From contig DATBTT010000051.1 in the NCBI GenBank assembly GCA_036559125.1, positions 1 to 64,000 on the forward strand: a DNA stretch of 64,000 nt, read 5' to 3'. This DNA comes from JALYTZ01 sp036559125 (GTDB lineage: Bacteria > Vulcanimicrobiota > Vulcanimicrobiia > Vulcanimicrobiales > Vulcanimicrobiaceae). This document shows, piece after piece, positions 33,003-42,251 of the stretch (positions are counted from its first letter, which is position 1; every line of letters begins with the position of its first letter). The position numbers were made by a program, and so were the translations under genes. Below the pieces are notes generated by a model. That model worked only from the letters and a program-made list of their open reading frames with translations. It had not been told where the DNA came from and made no database searches.

Positions 33003-35444
33003 ATGCGATCGAGTTATGACGCACAGCACAACGAATTTTGCGCGTACGTCTTACCCGAGGGCGAGACGCCCTATGGACTGTTGCTCGGAAATTTCAAAAC
33101 CTTCGCGCAGTCGACCGCCAAAGGCGGCATTCGCGGTCTGTGGGATGCCGATACCGATCAAATCATTTTCGGCACGCACCAAATCGCATATCGTTTGCGC
33201 GACGTCAAGCAAACGTATTTCCCGCATCAAATCACGCGCGAATTCACGTTTCTCCCGTACGCTCAGATTTCGGAGTTTACGTTGGAGGACCGCGTCCACG
33301 TCACCGAGGCGTTTTACGTTCCGCACGGACCCCGGCACGATCGGACGGTGAGCTTCGTCGTCGACGTGACCCTGTACAATCCCGGGCGCGAAGCTGTGGA
33401 GGTCGCGGTCTTTCCGTGGGCGCTGCTCGTGGGTCAACGCTTCTACGGAGAACCCGAGCACGAAGTGCGCGCCTGGGTCGACGGATCGTTCATTTGCTCG
33501 AAGAATCAACAGACCGGCGCCGAGCGATGGTGGGGAGCTTCGCGCGAGGCGCACGCCGGAATCGTCGGATTGCGCGAACAGGTCATGTTGCACAGCATGC
33601 GCACCGGGTCGCTGCGCCCGGAAGATCATCTCGACGAGGTGACGCCGGCGCTTGCCGAATGCGTGAGCCGGCGCATTTTCGGCGCGTTCGAATATCGCAT
33701 CACCATCGCTCCGGGTGCGCGCGAAGCGCTGCGCCTGGGCGTCGTGTATCACAAGGACGGCCACGACCGCTCGCGACCGGTGCTCGAGCAATTGTTGCAC
33801 GATCGCAAAGCATTGCACGAAACGCAGCGGTATTTCGCCGGGACGCTGGCCGACGCGCGCTTCATGACGCCCTCGCCGTCGATAAGCCGCGGCGTCGTTT
33901 GGGCGAAAGCTAACATGTTGCGGGTCATCAAGGAGTATCCCAACGGATGGGGCTCGACGAATTCCCCGCCCTCGGATATTCTGGTTTCGCGCGATACTTC
34001 ATGGTTCGTGCACGGGTTCGATTACTTCTTGCCGAAATTCAGCCGCGATGCGATCGAAGTGTTCAATCGTTTCGTCGACGACAGCGGCGAGATGATCGAG
34101 TACGTTCGGGGCGTGACGGGCTTCAAGACGTCGTACGACCTGAACATCAACGACGATACGCCATTGCACCTCATTGCGATGTTGCACCATTACAACGCGA
34201 CGATGGACGACGATTGGGTGCGAGCGTGTTTTCCGCTTATCTGCAAGATTGCCGATTACATGCTGAGCCAAAAGGACGACAAGGGATTGCTGTTCTGCCG
34301 CGCGAGCGGCGTCGACATGTTCGGCATCAGTTCGTGGCGTAATATCATTCCGTATTACACGCTCGACGGCGCGGTAACGGAAATCAACGCCGAAGGTGTT
34401 TTCGCGCTCGAAGCTGCGGCGATGCTCGCGGCGGTGGTCGACGACCACGAGCGTTGGCAACAGTACACGCATGAGGCGCAAGCGCTGCGCGAAGCGATGA
34501 TGCAGTACCTCTTCAACGAAGACACCGGCGGCTTCGTCATGAACTACGATCAAGACCAAAACTATCAAGACAACTTTACGGCCGACGAGATATTCCCGGT
34601 GCTCTTCAACGTTGCCGATGCCGAGCAACGCCGCGCGATTCTCCGGCGTTTGAGCGATGCGGATTTCGTCACTCCGGTGGGGCTGCGCACGGTGTCCACC
34701 GCCGATTCGTGGTATTTCCCGTCGCACGGCTTCGGATTGCTTGGCGGCGTGTGGCCCGATCTCACGCTCTGGTTTCTGGTCGCGCTGGCGCGCAACGGTA
34801 TGACGAACGAAGCCGTGCATTGGCTCGAGGCCATCTACGACACGATGGAGGGCGGCAGCGCGCGAAACACGGTGCCCGGAGAGTTCGGCGAGTGGTTCGA
34901 CGGCGGGTCGCTGACCAATCGCGGCATGTATCTGTCGCCGTGGACGGGCGCGAAATATCTGTGGGGTGTGGCCGAGACGGTCGGAGGGCTCGACGGCTAC
35001 CGAACGAGCGGGCGTCCGCACTTGGTCCCACTTCGTCCGCGCGGATGGAATTGGGTCGCCGCGGCTCGCGTGCATTGGGGAGGCCGCCGCTGCACCTACG
35101 TGATCGATTTGGTTAAAAACGTCATTTACGCGGACATGCAGGAGCTCTCGGCCGAAGAGCCGTTCGTGTGCATCCACGCGGGGCGCGACGTCAGCGAGGA
35201 AGTCACCACCTCGCCGGTCGAGGTGGGAGCGGTCGCATTCGAGGACGACAATCGTGCCGTGCGCGTCTTCTTGTGCAACATGAACGACCAACCGCGTCAC
35301 GTTTCCATCGAATTTCGGGGTCTGACGGCCCGCGCGCATCTGGCGCCGGGCGAGTTGCACGAACTGCAATTGGTCGGCAAGCCGGCCGATCGCCAAGCCC
35401 GTGCCGCCAGCCGCGACGTCGCTCCCCAGCTTCAGCATGTATAA
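33003..35444 (+). CDS. (alpha/alpha)6-barrel glycosidase (MGH1/GH63-like)
   Basis: An 813-residue cytoplasmic protein without signal peptide. The N-terminal 290 residues form a beta-rich domain; from about residue 310 an (alpha/alpha)6 barrel follows, with SRDTSWFVHGFDYFLPKF and GEFGEWFDGGS likely to carry the catalytic Asp and Glu, as in glucosylglycerate hydrolase and GH63 glucosidases. A small beta domain closes the chain. The substrate is probably a small glucoside such as a compatible solute or an alpha-glucan end, but this is inferred. It stands alone between ispE and a small membrane protein. Confidence 0.78.
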   Translation: MRSSYDAQHNEFCAYVLPEGETPYGLLLGNFKTFAQSTAKGGIRGLWDADTDQIIFGTHQIAYRLRDVKQTYFPHQITREFTFLPYAQISEFTLEDRVHVTEAFYVPHGPRHDRTVSFVVDVTLYNPGREAVEVAVFPWALLVGQRFYGEPEHEVRAWVDGSFICSKNQQTGAERWWGASREAHAGIVGLREQVMLHSMRTGSLRPEDHLDEVTPALAECVSRRIFGAFEYRITIAPGAREALRLGVVYHKDGHDRSRPVLEQLLHDRKALHETQRYFAGTLADARFMTPSPSISRGVVWAKANMLRVIKEYPNGWGSTNSPPSDILVSRDTSWFVHGFDYFLPKFSRDAIEVFNRFVDDSGEMIEYVRGVTGFKTSYDLNINDDTPLHLIAMLHHYNATMDDDWVRACFPLICKIADYMLSQKDDKGLLFCRASGVDMFGISSWRNIIPYYTLDGAVTEINAEGVFALEAAAMLAAVVDDHERWQQYTHEAQALREAMMQYLFNEDTGGFVMNYDQDQNYQDNFTADEIFPVLFNVADAEQRRAILRRLSDADFVTPVGLRTVSTADSWYFPSHGFGLLGGVWPDLTLWFLVALARNGMTNEAVHWLEAIYDTMEGGSARNTVPGEFGEWFDGGSLTNRGMYLSPWTGAKYLWGVAETVGGLDGYRTSGRPHLVPLRPRGWNWVAAARVHWGGRRCTYVIDLVKNVIYADMQELSAEEPFVCIHAGRDVSEEVTTSPVEVGAVAFEDDNRAVRVFLCNMNDQPRHVSIEFRGLTARAHLAPGELHELQLVGKPADRQARAASRDVAPQLQHV

Positions 35445-35471
35445 GCGCGGCGCTCTTCAAATACCACCACC

Positions 35472-35984
35472 GTGTTAGACCCCTCAAAGCGCTTCGTCAC
35501 GCTGGTCCTCGCCTTGGGCATTCTGGTCCTCATCGCGGCTATTGCCATCGGCGAGCGAACGGGCGACCGAGTCATCGGTCAGGTAACGGAGAAGCGCATA
35601 ACGAGCATCGCGCCGGTAACGGTGACGCCGGCCCCGGAGCAGAGCAGCGGACCGTATAGCCCGAATTGGAAGCGGTCGCAAGTGCTCTCGGCCGCCGCGG
35701 ACCCGCAATTCCCCGATCCCCGCATTCCACCGGTGCCCCTGCCGACGCTGCCTCCGCGACCTAAGGCGACTCCGGCTCCGAAGACGATTCTGGCTTCGCC
35801 GACGCCGACGCCCAACCCCAATTTGCCGATTTGGCGCCGCGCCCAACCGCTGCCCACTCCGATTTTGCCGGTCGGCAGCCCGTCGCCCGGAGCGTCGGGA
35901 GCTCCCGGTTCACCGGAACCCGGTACTCCCTCGCCGGAGCCGAAGAAATCGCCCGGCGCTTCTCCGGCCGGATCACACCCCTAG
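35472..35984 (+). CDS. Membrane-anchored proline-rich protein
   Basis: A 170-residue protein of unknown function. Residues 8-26 (FVTLVLALGILVLIAAIAI) form one transmembrane helix or uncleaved signal. The rest is low-complexity, rich in Pro, Thr, Ser and Ala (TPAPEQ, PTPTPNPN, SPEPGTPSPEPKK) and is probably an extended periplasmic chain. The GTG at 35472 is the only reasonable start and lies 27 bp after the glycosidase. Such chains can span the periplasm or act as linkers; nothing more can be said. Confidence 0.65.
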   Translation: MLDPSKRFVTLVLALGILVLIAAIAIGERTGDRVIGQVTEKRITSIAPVTVTPAPEQSSGPYSPNWKRSQVLSAAADPQFPDPRIPPVPLPTLPPRPKATPAPKTILASPTPTPNPNLPIWRRAQPLPTPILPVGSPSPGASGAPGSPEPGTPSPEPKKSPGASPAGSHP

Positions 35985-36001
35985 GGTCACTAGCCGCGTT
36001 C

Positions 36002-36043
36002 CCAATGTCACCATTGGAACGTGCAGAACGGTTCGAGTAGAAT
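36002..36043 (+). promoter_or_regulatory. pdxST promoter with overlapping dyad
   Basis: TTGGAA (36014-36019), an 18-bp spacer and TAGAAT (36038-36043) form a promoter for pdxS. A perfect dyad, CCAATG (36002-36007) and CATTGG (36012-36017) with a 4-bp centre, overlaps the -35 box and could be an operator. No MocR/PdxR gene is adjacent. Confidence 0.5.
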
Positions 36044-36077
36044 AGGAACAAAGAGTCCAATTCTAGGAGAAACAACC

Positions 36078-36971
36078 GTGGCTGAAACCGGAACCGTCAC
36101 CGTCAAGCGCGGCCTCGCGCAAATGCTCAAGGGCGGCGTGATTATGGACGTCGTCACGCCCGAACAAGCCGTCGTTGCCCAGGAGGCCGGCGCCGTCGCA
36201 GTTATGGCGCTCGAGCGCATTCCCGCGGACATACGCGCGATGGGCGGCGTGGCGCGCATGAGCAACCTCGAACTCGTTCAGTCCATCATGGACGCGGTCA
36301 CGATCCCGGTTATGGCCAAGGTTCGCATCGGGCATTTCGCCGAAGCGCAGGCGTTGCAGGCGCTGGGCGTCGACTTTATCGACGAATCCGAAGTGTTGAC
36401 GCCGGCCGACGACAAGTATCATTGCGACAAACACGGCTACACGACTCCGTTCGTCTGCGGCGCGCGCGATCTCGGTGAAGCGCTACGGCGCATCGCCGAA
36501 GGCGCAGCGATGATTCGGAGCAAGGGCGAAGCCGGGAGCGGCAACATCGTCGAGGCCGTTCGCCATATCCGCGCGATTCGCGATACGATCAACGAATTGA
36601 GCGTCGCGCCCAAAGAAGAACTGGTCGCCCGCGCCCGCGATTTAGGCGCTCCGCTCGAACTCGTGCAGGACGTCGCGAAGAATGGGAAGTTGCCCGTCGT
36701 GTTATTTTGCGCCGGTGGCGTTTCGACGCCCGCCGATGCCGCACTGATGATGCAGCTCGGCGCCGAAGGCATCTTCGTGGGCAGCGGAATCTTTAAGTCG
36801 AACAACCCGAAGGGGTTCGCGAAGGCGATCGTCGACGCGACCACGCATTTCGCGGACCCGCAGGTCATCGTGTCGGCGAGTAAGTCGCTCGGCAAAGACT
36901 CGCAGGCGATGGAAGGCATCGACTTGCGCAAGCTGCCCGAATCCGAATTACTCGCGCCCCGCGGAAACTAA
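36078..36971 (+). CDS. pdxS: Pyridoxal 5'-phosphate synthase lyase subunit
   Basis: A 297-residue PdxS that makes PLP from ribose 5-phosphate, glyceraldehyde 3-phosphate and ammonia. It has KGGVIMDVVTPEQA, the VPVMAKVRIGH motif whose Lys81 forms the Schiff base with the pentose, and GEAGSGNIVEAVRH. With the GTG at 36078 the lysine number equals that in Bacillus, and AGGAGA lies just upstream, so the longer frame from 36021 is rejected. pdxT follows after 1 bp. Confidence 0.96.
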   Translation: MAETGTVTVKRGLAQMLKGGVIMDVVTPEQAVVAQEAGAVAVMALERIPADIRAMGGVARMSNLELVQSIMDAVTIPVMAKVRIGHFAEAQALQALGVDFIDESEVLTPADDKYHCDKHGYTTPFVCGARDLGEALRRIAEGAAMIRSKGEAGSGNIVEAVRHIRAIRDTINELSVAPKEELVARARDLGAPLELVQDVAKNGKLPVVLFCAGGVSTPADAALMMQLGAEGIFVGSGIFKSNNPKGFAKAIVDATTHFADPQVIVSASKSLGKDSQAMEGIDLRKLPESELLAPRGN

Positions 36972-36972
36972 A

Positions 36973-37590
36973 ATGGCGGGCGTGACGGTCGGCGTTCTTG
37001 CGTTGCAGGGTGACGTCGTCGAACACGTGGCGGCGTTGCATGCCATCGAGGCCCGTGCCATTGCCGTCAAAACGCTAGCGGATCTCGAGAGCGTGGACGG
37101 ACTCATCGTGCCGGGGGGCGAGTCGACGACGGTCATGAAGCTTCTCGACCGATTCCAACTGGGCGAACCGATCCGCCGGAGAGTGCTTGGCGGCATGCCG
37201 TTATGGGGCACGTGCATGGGCTTGATCGTAATCGCGCGCGACGTCGCCGGTCTCGCTCAGCCGACGCTCGACTTGCTCGACGTGTCGGTACGGCGAAACG
37301 CATTCGGCCGTCAAAACGATTCGGCCGAAATTGAGCTCGACATTCCGGTCCTAGGAGAACGGCCTTTCCCGGCGATTTTCATTCGCGCGCCGTGGATCGA
37401 GCGGGCGGGAGAGGGCGTCGAGCTGCTGGCGATGCGCGACGGGCACGGCGTGATGGTGCGCCGGGGCAACGTGCTGGGCACGTCGTTCCATCCTGAATTG
37501 ACGGCCGACTCGCGCGCGCACGCGTACTTCCTCGATATGGTCCTGGCCGCGCAACGCGCCTCGCCAGGGAAGGAGCGCGGCGTCGCGTAA
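36973..37590 (+). CDS. pdxT: Pyridoxal 5'-phosphate synthase glutaminase subunit
   Basis: A 205-residue class I glutamine amidotransferase. The triad is Cys81 (PLWGTCMGL), His173 and Glu175 (TSFHPELT); VPGGESTTVMKLL forms the oxyanion region. It supplies ammonia to PdxS in the 12+12 complex. It follows pdxS by one base and ends at a terminator. Many PLP enzymes in the window (gcvPB, bioA, bioF, the decarboxylase) depend on its product. Confidence 0.95.
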   Translation: MAGVTVGVLALQGDVVEHVAALHAIEARAIAVKTLADLESVDGLIVPGGESTTVMKLLDRFQLGEPIRRRVLGGMPLWGTCMGLIVIARDVAGLAQPTLDLLDVSVRRNAFGRQNDSAEIELDIPVLGERPFPAIFIRAPWIERAGEGVELLAMRDGHGVMVRRGNVLGTSFHPELTADSRAHAYFLDMVLAAQRASPGKERGVA

Positions 37591-37672
37591 GTCCCCTCTG
37601 ACCATGAGTTCGCAAGCTCGGGACGCGATGGCACTGCCCAGACCCGCCGCGCACGGTTGCCCAGCCGGTGCG

Positions 37673-37698
37673 GAAGCGAGGCCTACGAGCCTCGCTTC
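37673..37698 (+). terminator. Intrinsic terminator of pdxST
   Basis: GAAGCGAGGC (37673-37682) and GCCTCGCTTC (37689-37698) make a perfect 10-bp stem with a CTACGA loop, followed by TTGCGTTTT. It lies inside an upstream extension of the HNH gene frame, which supports the later HNH start at 37732. Confidence 0.75.
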
Positions 37699-37731
37699 TT
37701 GCGTTTTCGACTGCATCGCAGAGGGCCGGGC

Positions 37732-38259
37732 ATGAGCGAAGTTCTCGTGTTGAACTTCACGTACGAGGCGCTCAACATTACGAGCTTCCAGCGCGCGGTG
37801 CGTCTTCTCTTTGCGGGCAAGGCGGAGTTGGTTCACGGGCGCGACCGGACGATCTGCTCGACGACGTTTCAAATGCGCATGCCTTCGATCATTCGCATGC
37901 TGTACTATATCAAGCGTCCGATGCAGAAGGTCGCATTGACCAAGAAGAATATCCTGATCCGCGACGACCACATGTGCCAGTACTGCGGGCTGCGCGGCGA
38001 CAAGCTCATGACCGTCGACCACATCGTCCCCAAGAGTAAGGGTGGTCCGTCGACCTGGGAAAACTTAGTCTGCGCCTGCATGCGTTGCAATAACCGCAAG
38101 AATAATCGTACGCCCGAAGACGCGAACTTGAAGTTGCGCCGGAAACCTCGTCAACCCAAGTACATTCCGTGGATTCAGATCAAGCGCAACACGCTCCCCG
38201 ACGAATGGTGCAAGTTCTTGTTCCTCTACAACGTCTCGATTGAGGAACGGGTCGAATAG
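37732..38259 (+). CDS. HNH endonuclease family protein
   Basis: A 175-residue HNH protein. An N-terminal region (VLVLNFTYEALNITSFQRAVRLLFAGKAELV) common to this widespread standalone family precedes the zinc ribbon CQYCG, the HNH core TVDHIVPKSKGG and NLVCACMRCNNRKNNRTP, with four cysteines and the His-Asn-His triad. The cellular role of the family is not established; it is chromosomal in many phyla and not tied to phages. The ATG at 37732 has GAGGG upstream and avoids the pdxT terminator. Confidence 0.88.
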   Translation: MSEVLVLNFTYEALNITSFQRAVRLLFAGKAELVHGRDRTICSTTFQMRMPSIIRMLYYIKRPMQKVALTKKNILIRDDHMCQYCGLRGDKLMTVDHIVPKSKGGPSTWENLVCACMRCNNRKNNRTPEDANLKLRRKPRQPKYIPWIQIKRNTLPDEWCKFLFLYNVSIEERVE

Positions 38260-38308
38260 CGAGACGGTACACTAGGGGCGCGTCGCCGGTTGGCCAATCA
38301 CGGCGGTA

Positions 38309-39526
38309 GTGAGCTCGACGCAACCAAGCCGCCTGTGGCTTCCCTTCACGCAGATGCAGGCCTTCGACCCCGCACGGCGCACGTTCGTGCGCGGCGAGGG
38401 TTGTTATCTTCACGACGCGCGCGGGCGGCGCGTGTTCGATGCAGTCAGTTCGATCTGGACTACGATCCACGGCCACGGTCATCCCGCGATCGTGGAAGCC
38501 ATCGCCAAGCAATCCGCGCAACTCGATCATGCCACGTTGCTCGGCGCGACCAATCCCGTCGCCGAAGAGCTGGCCGCGCGCCTGAGCGCGCTTACGTTGA
38601 TGGACTACGCATTCTTTTCCGGAGATGGCGCGAGTGCGATCGAAGCCGCGCTCAAGATGGCGCTGCAGTATTGGCAAAACGCCGGTCAGCCGAACCGCAC
38701 CCATTTCGTGCGGCTGGTCGACGCGTACCACGGTGATACGTCGGGCGCGATGAGCGTCTCCGATATCGCACTATTCAAATCGCGCTTCGGCGCGCTCACG
38801 TTCGAAGCCGTCGAATATGACGCCGCGGGCGACGTGTTGCAGCGCGCGGACGTCGCGGCGATCGTCGTCGAGCCGATCGTCCAAGCGGCCGCCGGCATGC
38901 GCATCGTGCCCGCAGCGACCTACGACCGGCTGCGCTCGATGGAGCCGTTGCTGATCGTCGACGAGATTGCGACCGGTTTCGGGCGAACGGGCGCGATGTT
39001 CGCGCACGAACATTTGGACTTGCATCCCGATATCGTGTGCGCCGGCAAAGGCTTGACCGGCGGGACGCTCGCGCTTTCGGCGACGCTCGTTCGCGAACGT
39101 ATTTACGACGCGTTCCTCGGCGCACACGCCGAGATGAAACAGTTCTTTCACGGCCATTCGTTCGCGGGTAATCCGATCGCATGCGCGGCGGCTCTGGCAA
39201 ATCTGAACGTATTCGAACGCGAAGGGACGCTCGAGCGCGCGCGAAGCCTTGCCGACGATCTTAGCGTGAGGCTCGACGTACTGCGCGTGCACCCGCTCGT
39301 GCGCGACGTCCGGCAAGCCGGGCTCATGATCGGCATCGAATTGCGCGCCGAGGCGATCGGCGCGGGGGCGGCGTTGTCGCCGGCCTGGCGGATCGCAGAC
39401 GGACTCTACGAGGCGGGACACTTCACGCGGCCCATCGGCGACGTGATACAACTCGTCCCGCCGCTTACGAGTTCGATCCACGACCTGCACGCGTTTGTGG
39501 ACGCGCTGGAGGCGATACTCGCATGA
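38309..39526 (+). CDS. bioA: Adenosylmethionine-8-amino-7-oxononanoate transaminase
   Basis: A 405-residue class III aminotransferase. It begins LWLPFTQMQ, as BioA does, has FFSGDGASAIEAALKMALQYW, the PLP Asp region LLIVDEIATGFGRTG and the PLP lysine in CAGKGLTGGTLALSA. It makes 7,8-diaminopelargonate using SAM as amino donor. It starts at GTG 38309 and opens the cluster bioA-bioF-bioD-bioB; the genes for pimeloyl synthesis (bioC, bioH or equivalents) are not here. Its stop overlaps the bioF start (ATGA). Confidence 0.94.
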   Translation: MSSTQPSRLWLPFTQMQAFDPARRTFVRGEGCYLHDARGRRVFDAVSSIWTTIHGHGHPAIVEAIAKQSAQLDHATLLGATNPVAEELAARLSALTLMDYAFFSGDGASAIEAALKMALQYWQNAGQPNRTHFVRLVDAYHGDTSGAMSVSDIALFKSRFGALTFEAVEYDAAGDVLQRADVAAIVVEPIVQAAAGMRIVPAATYDRLRSMEPLLIVDEIATGFGRTGAMFAHEHLDLHPDIVCAGKGLTGGTLALSATLVRERIYDAFLGAHAEMKQFFHGHSFAGNPIACAAALANLNVFEREGTLERARSLADDLSVRLDVLRVHPLVRDVRQAGLMIGIELRAEAIGAGAALSPAWRIADGLYEAGHFTRPIGDVIQLVPPLTSSIHDLHAFVDALEAILA

Positions 39527-40623
39527 CGTATCTTGCCGCAGTCGAGCGCGAGCTCGAGCGGATCGAGCGTGCCGATCGCTACCGGCGCATCGAACCGGAG
39601 GCGCCGCGCGTGTTCGCGGACTTCTCCAACAACGATTATCTGGCTTTGGCCGCCGATTCGCGAATGATCGAGGCGCTCAAGCACGTCAAACGCGTCGGCG
39701 CCGGCGGCGCGCGCCTTCTGGGCGGCCGGCATCGCGAACACTTCTTGCTCGAAAAGGATTTGGCGCAGTGGGTCGGTCGCGAACGCGCGCTGTTATTTTC
39801 GTCGGGGTATCTAGCGGCGGCCGGAGCGATCTCGGTGCTTGCCGGTTTTGCCGGATTTGCCTATTCCGATGCGCTCAATCACGCCTGTCTGATCGACGCG
39901 CTGCGCGCGACGAAACTCGAACGCGTGGTGTATCCGCACCGCGAGTTCCCAAGCGCGGCGCAACGGCGCGGGCCGGCGCTGGTGGTGACGGAGTCGATTT
40001 ACGGCATGGACGGTGATATCGCGGATTTGCGCGCCATACTGGCCGAGTTGCGCGACGACGATATTTTGCTCGTCGACGACGCCCACGCGCTGGGCATCGC
40101 CGGCGACGAAGGCGCGGGCCTCGCTCGCGAGCTGCAAGACGATCGTGTCGTCGTGATGGGAACGCTTGGCAAGGCAATCGGTGCGGCGGGTGGGTTCGTG
40201 GCCGGTCCGGCGCGTCTGGTCGAATTGCTCGTTAACTCGGCTCGAACGTTTATCTTCGATACGGCATTGCCGCCGCCGATCGCTTTTGCCGCGCGCGTCG
40301 GCGTCATGCTCGCGCGAAGCGCCGACGATCGACGGGATCGTTTGCACGCGCGCGTCGCGCAACTACGCGACGGGTTGCGCGAACTCAGCTTGCCGGTGAT
40401 CGAAGACCGTACGCCGATCGTGCCGGTCGTACTCGGCAGCGAACGCCGAACGATTGAGGTCGCGAGCGCGTGTTTGGAACGTGGGGTGCTCGCGCCCGCG
40501 GTGCGACCGCCCACGGTTCCGGCGGGGAGCTCGCGCCTTCGCATATCGGTTCGCGCCGATCACACGACCGAACACATCGCGCGACTCCTGGAGGTTTTGG
40601 CGGCATGCAGCGCTATCTCGTAA
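39523..40623 (+). CDS. bioF: 8-amino-7-oxononanoate synthase
   Basis: A 366-residue alpha-oxoamine synthase. Key parts are FSNNDYLALAADSR, GAGGARLLGGRHREH, LLVDDAHALGIAGDEGAG and MGTLGKAIGAAGGFV with the PLP lysine. It condenses pimeloyl-thioester with alanine. The signature has the BioF-type GGRHREH rather than the KBL one, and the neighbours settle the choice. It overlaps bioA by 4 bp and bioD by 19 bp. Confidence 0.94.
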   Translation: MTYLAAVERELERIERADRYRRIEPEAPRVFADFSNNDYLALAADSRMIEALKHVKRVGAGGARLLGGRHREHFLLEKDLAQWVGRERALLFSSGYLAAAGAISVLAGFAGFAYSDALNHACLIDALRATKLERVVYPHREFPSAAQRRGPALVVTESIYGMDGDIADLRAILAELRDDDILLVDDAHALGIAGDEGAGLARELQDDRVVVMGTLGKAIGAAGGFVAGPARLVELLVNSARTFIFDTALPPPIAFAARVGVMLARSADDRRDRLHARVAQLRDGLRELSLPVIEDRTPIVPVVLGSERRTIEVASACLERGVLAPAVRPPTVPAGSSRLRISVRADHTTEHIARLLEVLAACSAIS

Positions 40624-41249
40624 CCGGCACCGACACCGACATCGGCAAGACGCGGATCACGGCTTCTTTGGCTAAAGCGCTACTCGACGCGGGGCAGCCG
40701 CCCACGATCGTGAAGCTCGTGCAAACGGGACTCCGGCCGGGCGAGCCCGGCGATGCGTCGCGCGCGGGCCGTCTCACCGGTTGCCGCTACGTAGAACTCG
40801 CGCGTTTTACCAAAGCGGCCGACCCGTGGTCGGCGGCGCTTGCGGAGGGGATGCCGACGGTTCGAGCCGAGGACCTGCGCAACGCATTGAACGACATGGC
40901 TCGCGCCGTCGTGGCCGAGGGCGCCGGTGGCCTGGCCGTACCGCTAAACCGCACGCAAAACTTTGGAACGGTTGCGTTCTTGGCCCGGCTGCGCGTCGTG
41001 CTCGCGATCGGACTGCGACTCGGTTGCATGAATCACGCGCTGCTCACGCTTGCGTTGTGCGAACAGCTTGGCCTCGAACTCGCGGGAGCTGTTCTCGTGG
41101 ATCGGTTCGAAGTCTCCGAGCAATCGTACGTCGACGACGTGCGCCGAGCATTGCAGGGAAAAATCGAGATTCTTGGCATTCTGCCGTTTGAGCCCGACGA
41201 GTCCGCTTCGGTGGCGGCCGGCGCGCGGCTCTTTGCTCCCTTGCTGTAG
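40605..41249 (+). CDS. bioD: Dethiobiotin synthetase
   Basis: A 214-residue P-loop enzyme: YLVTGTDTDIGKT at the N-terminus (Walker A), KLVQTGL with the substrate lysine, and EGAGGLAVPL. It carboxylates and closes the ureido ring of 7,8-diaminopelargonate. The ATG at 40605 is the family start and overlaps the end of bioF; the open frame upstream is not BioD sequence. bioB begins 9 bp after the stop. Confidence 0.93.
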   Translation: MQRYLVTGTDTDIGKTRITASLAKALLDAGQPPTIVKLVQTGLRPGEPGDASRAGRLTGCRYVELARFTKAADPWSAALAEGMPTVRAEDLRNALNDMARAVVAEGAGGLAVPLNRTQNFGTVAFLARLRVVLAIGLRLGCMNHALLTLALCEQLGLELAGAVLVDRFEVSEQSYVDDVRRALQGKIEILGILPFEPDESASVAAGARLFAPLL

Positions 41250-41258
41250 AGGTCCGAC

Positions 41259-42242
41259 TTGGCTCATCCCGCGATCGATCGCGCTCGCGTGCGCGTTTTG
41301 GCTCAGCGTCTCCCGGCGGACCGCGAGCTGCTCTCGCAACTCGCGACGTTGCCGGGCGACGACGTCGCCGATCTCCTCGCGCTCGCCGACGACGTGCGCG
41401 CGGCATACTGCGGCAACGAGTTTGCGGTCGAGGTGCTCTACAACGCCAAAAAGGGCGGCTGCTCCGAAGACTGCAATTTTTGTTCGCAGAGCGCTCGCTA
41501 CGCAAGCGACGTTGAGGCGGAGCCGCTCAGCTCGGTCGAAGGCTTCGTGGAGGCGGCGCGCGATGCGCACGCTCGCGGCGCCGGCGAACTGTGTATCGTC
41601 GTTGCCGTGCGCGGCCCGTCCACGAAATTGCTCGACCGCATCTGCGAAGCCGTGCGCGCGATCAAACGCGACTTTCCTTTACACGTAGCGGTATCGCTCG
41701 GGATATTGCGCGAAGACCAAATGCGCAAGCTCCTCGAGGCCGGCGTGGACAAAGTCAATCACAATCTTGAGACGTCGCGCCGGCACTTTGCGTCGGTTTG
41801 CACGACGCATACGTATCAGGAACGATGGGAGACCTGCCGGCTCGTCAAACGCTTCGGTTTGGAGTTGTGCAGCGGCGGCATCGTCGGACTCGGCGAGACG
41901 ATCGACGATCGCATCGACTTTCTCGCATCGCTACAGGTCCTCGAGCCCGAAGAAGTGCCGATCAACTTTCTCAATCCGCGGCCGGGCACTCCGCTGGCGG
42001 ATCAGTCGCTGGTCGAGCCGGTCGAAGCGCTGCGCTTCGTCGCGATGGCGCGTTTGGCGCTTCCGCAGGCGTTGATCCGATTCGCGGGAGGTCGCGAGAT
42101 AACGCTGCGCGGCCTGCAAGATCTCGGCATGCGCAGCGGCGCGAGCGGATTGGTTCTCGGCAATTATTTGACGACCGCGGGCCGCCAAGACCGCGATGAT
42201 TTCGCCATGCTCGAGCGCCTCGGTTTCGAAGTCATGGCATAG
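41259..42242 (+). CDS. bioB: Biotin synthase
   Basis: A 327-residue radical-SAM enzyme that inserts sulfur into dethiobiotin. The [4Fe-4S] cysteines are Cys68, Cys72 and Cys75 in GGCSEDCNFCSQS; downstream cysteines and Arg near RFAGGREITL bind the second, [2Fe-2S] cluster. HNLETSRRHFASVCTTHTYQ and CSGGIVGLGET are also diagnostic. The TTG at 41259 has GAGGT six bases before it. It completes the biotin set. Confidence 0.95.
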   Translation: MAHPAIDRARVRVLAQRLPADRELLSQLATLPGDDVADLLALADDVRAAYCGNEFAVEVLYNAKKGGCSEDCNFCSQSARYASDVEAEPLSSVEGFVEAARDAHARGAGELCIVVAVRGPSTKLLDRICEAVRAIKRDFPLHVAVSLGILREDQMRKLLEAGVDKVNHNLETSRRHFASVCTTHTYQERWETCRLVKRFGLELCSGGIVGLGETIDDRIDFLASLQVLEPEEVPINFLNPRPGTPLADQSLVEPVEALRFVAMARLALPQALIRFAGGREITLRGLQDLGMRSGASGLVLGNYLTTAGRQDRDDFAMLERLGFEVMA

Positions 42243-42251
42243 GCTAGCCCC

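Noticed and set aside
33999..35438. 479-codon open frame antisense to the glycosidase
   Set aside because: It lies entirely inside the glycosidase gene, has no recognisable domain and shows the composition of a GC-rich shadow frame.
36021..36077. Earlier start for pdxS
   Set aside because: The extra codons lie over the promoter -10 box, and Lys81 numbering fits only the GTG at 36078.
37591..37731. Possible tRNA or small RNA between pdxT and the HNH gene
   Set aside because: No cloverleaf can be drawn; the structure present is the pdxST terminator.
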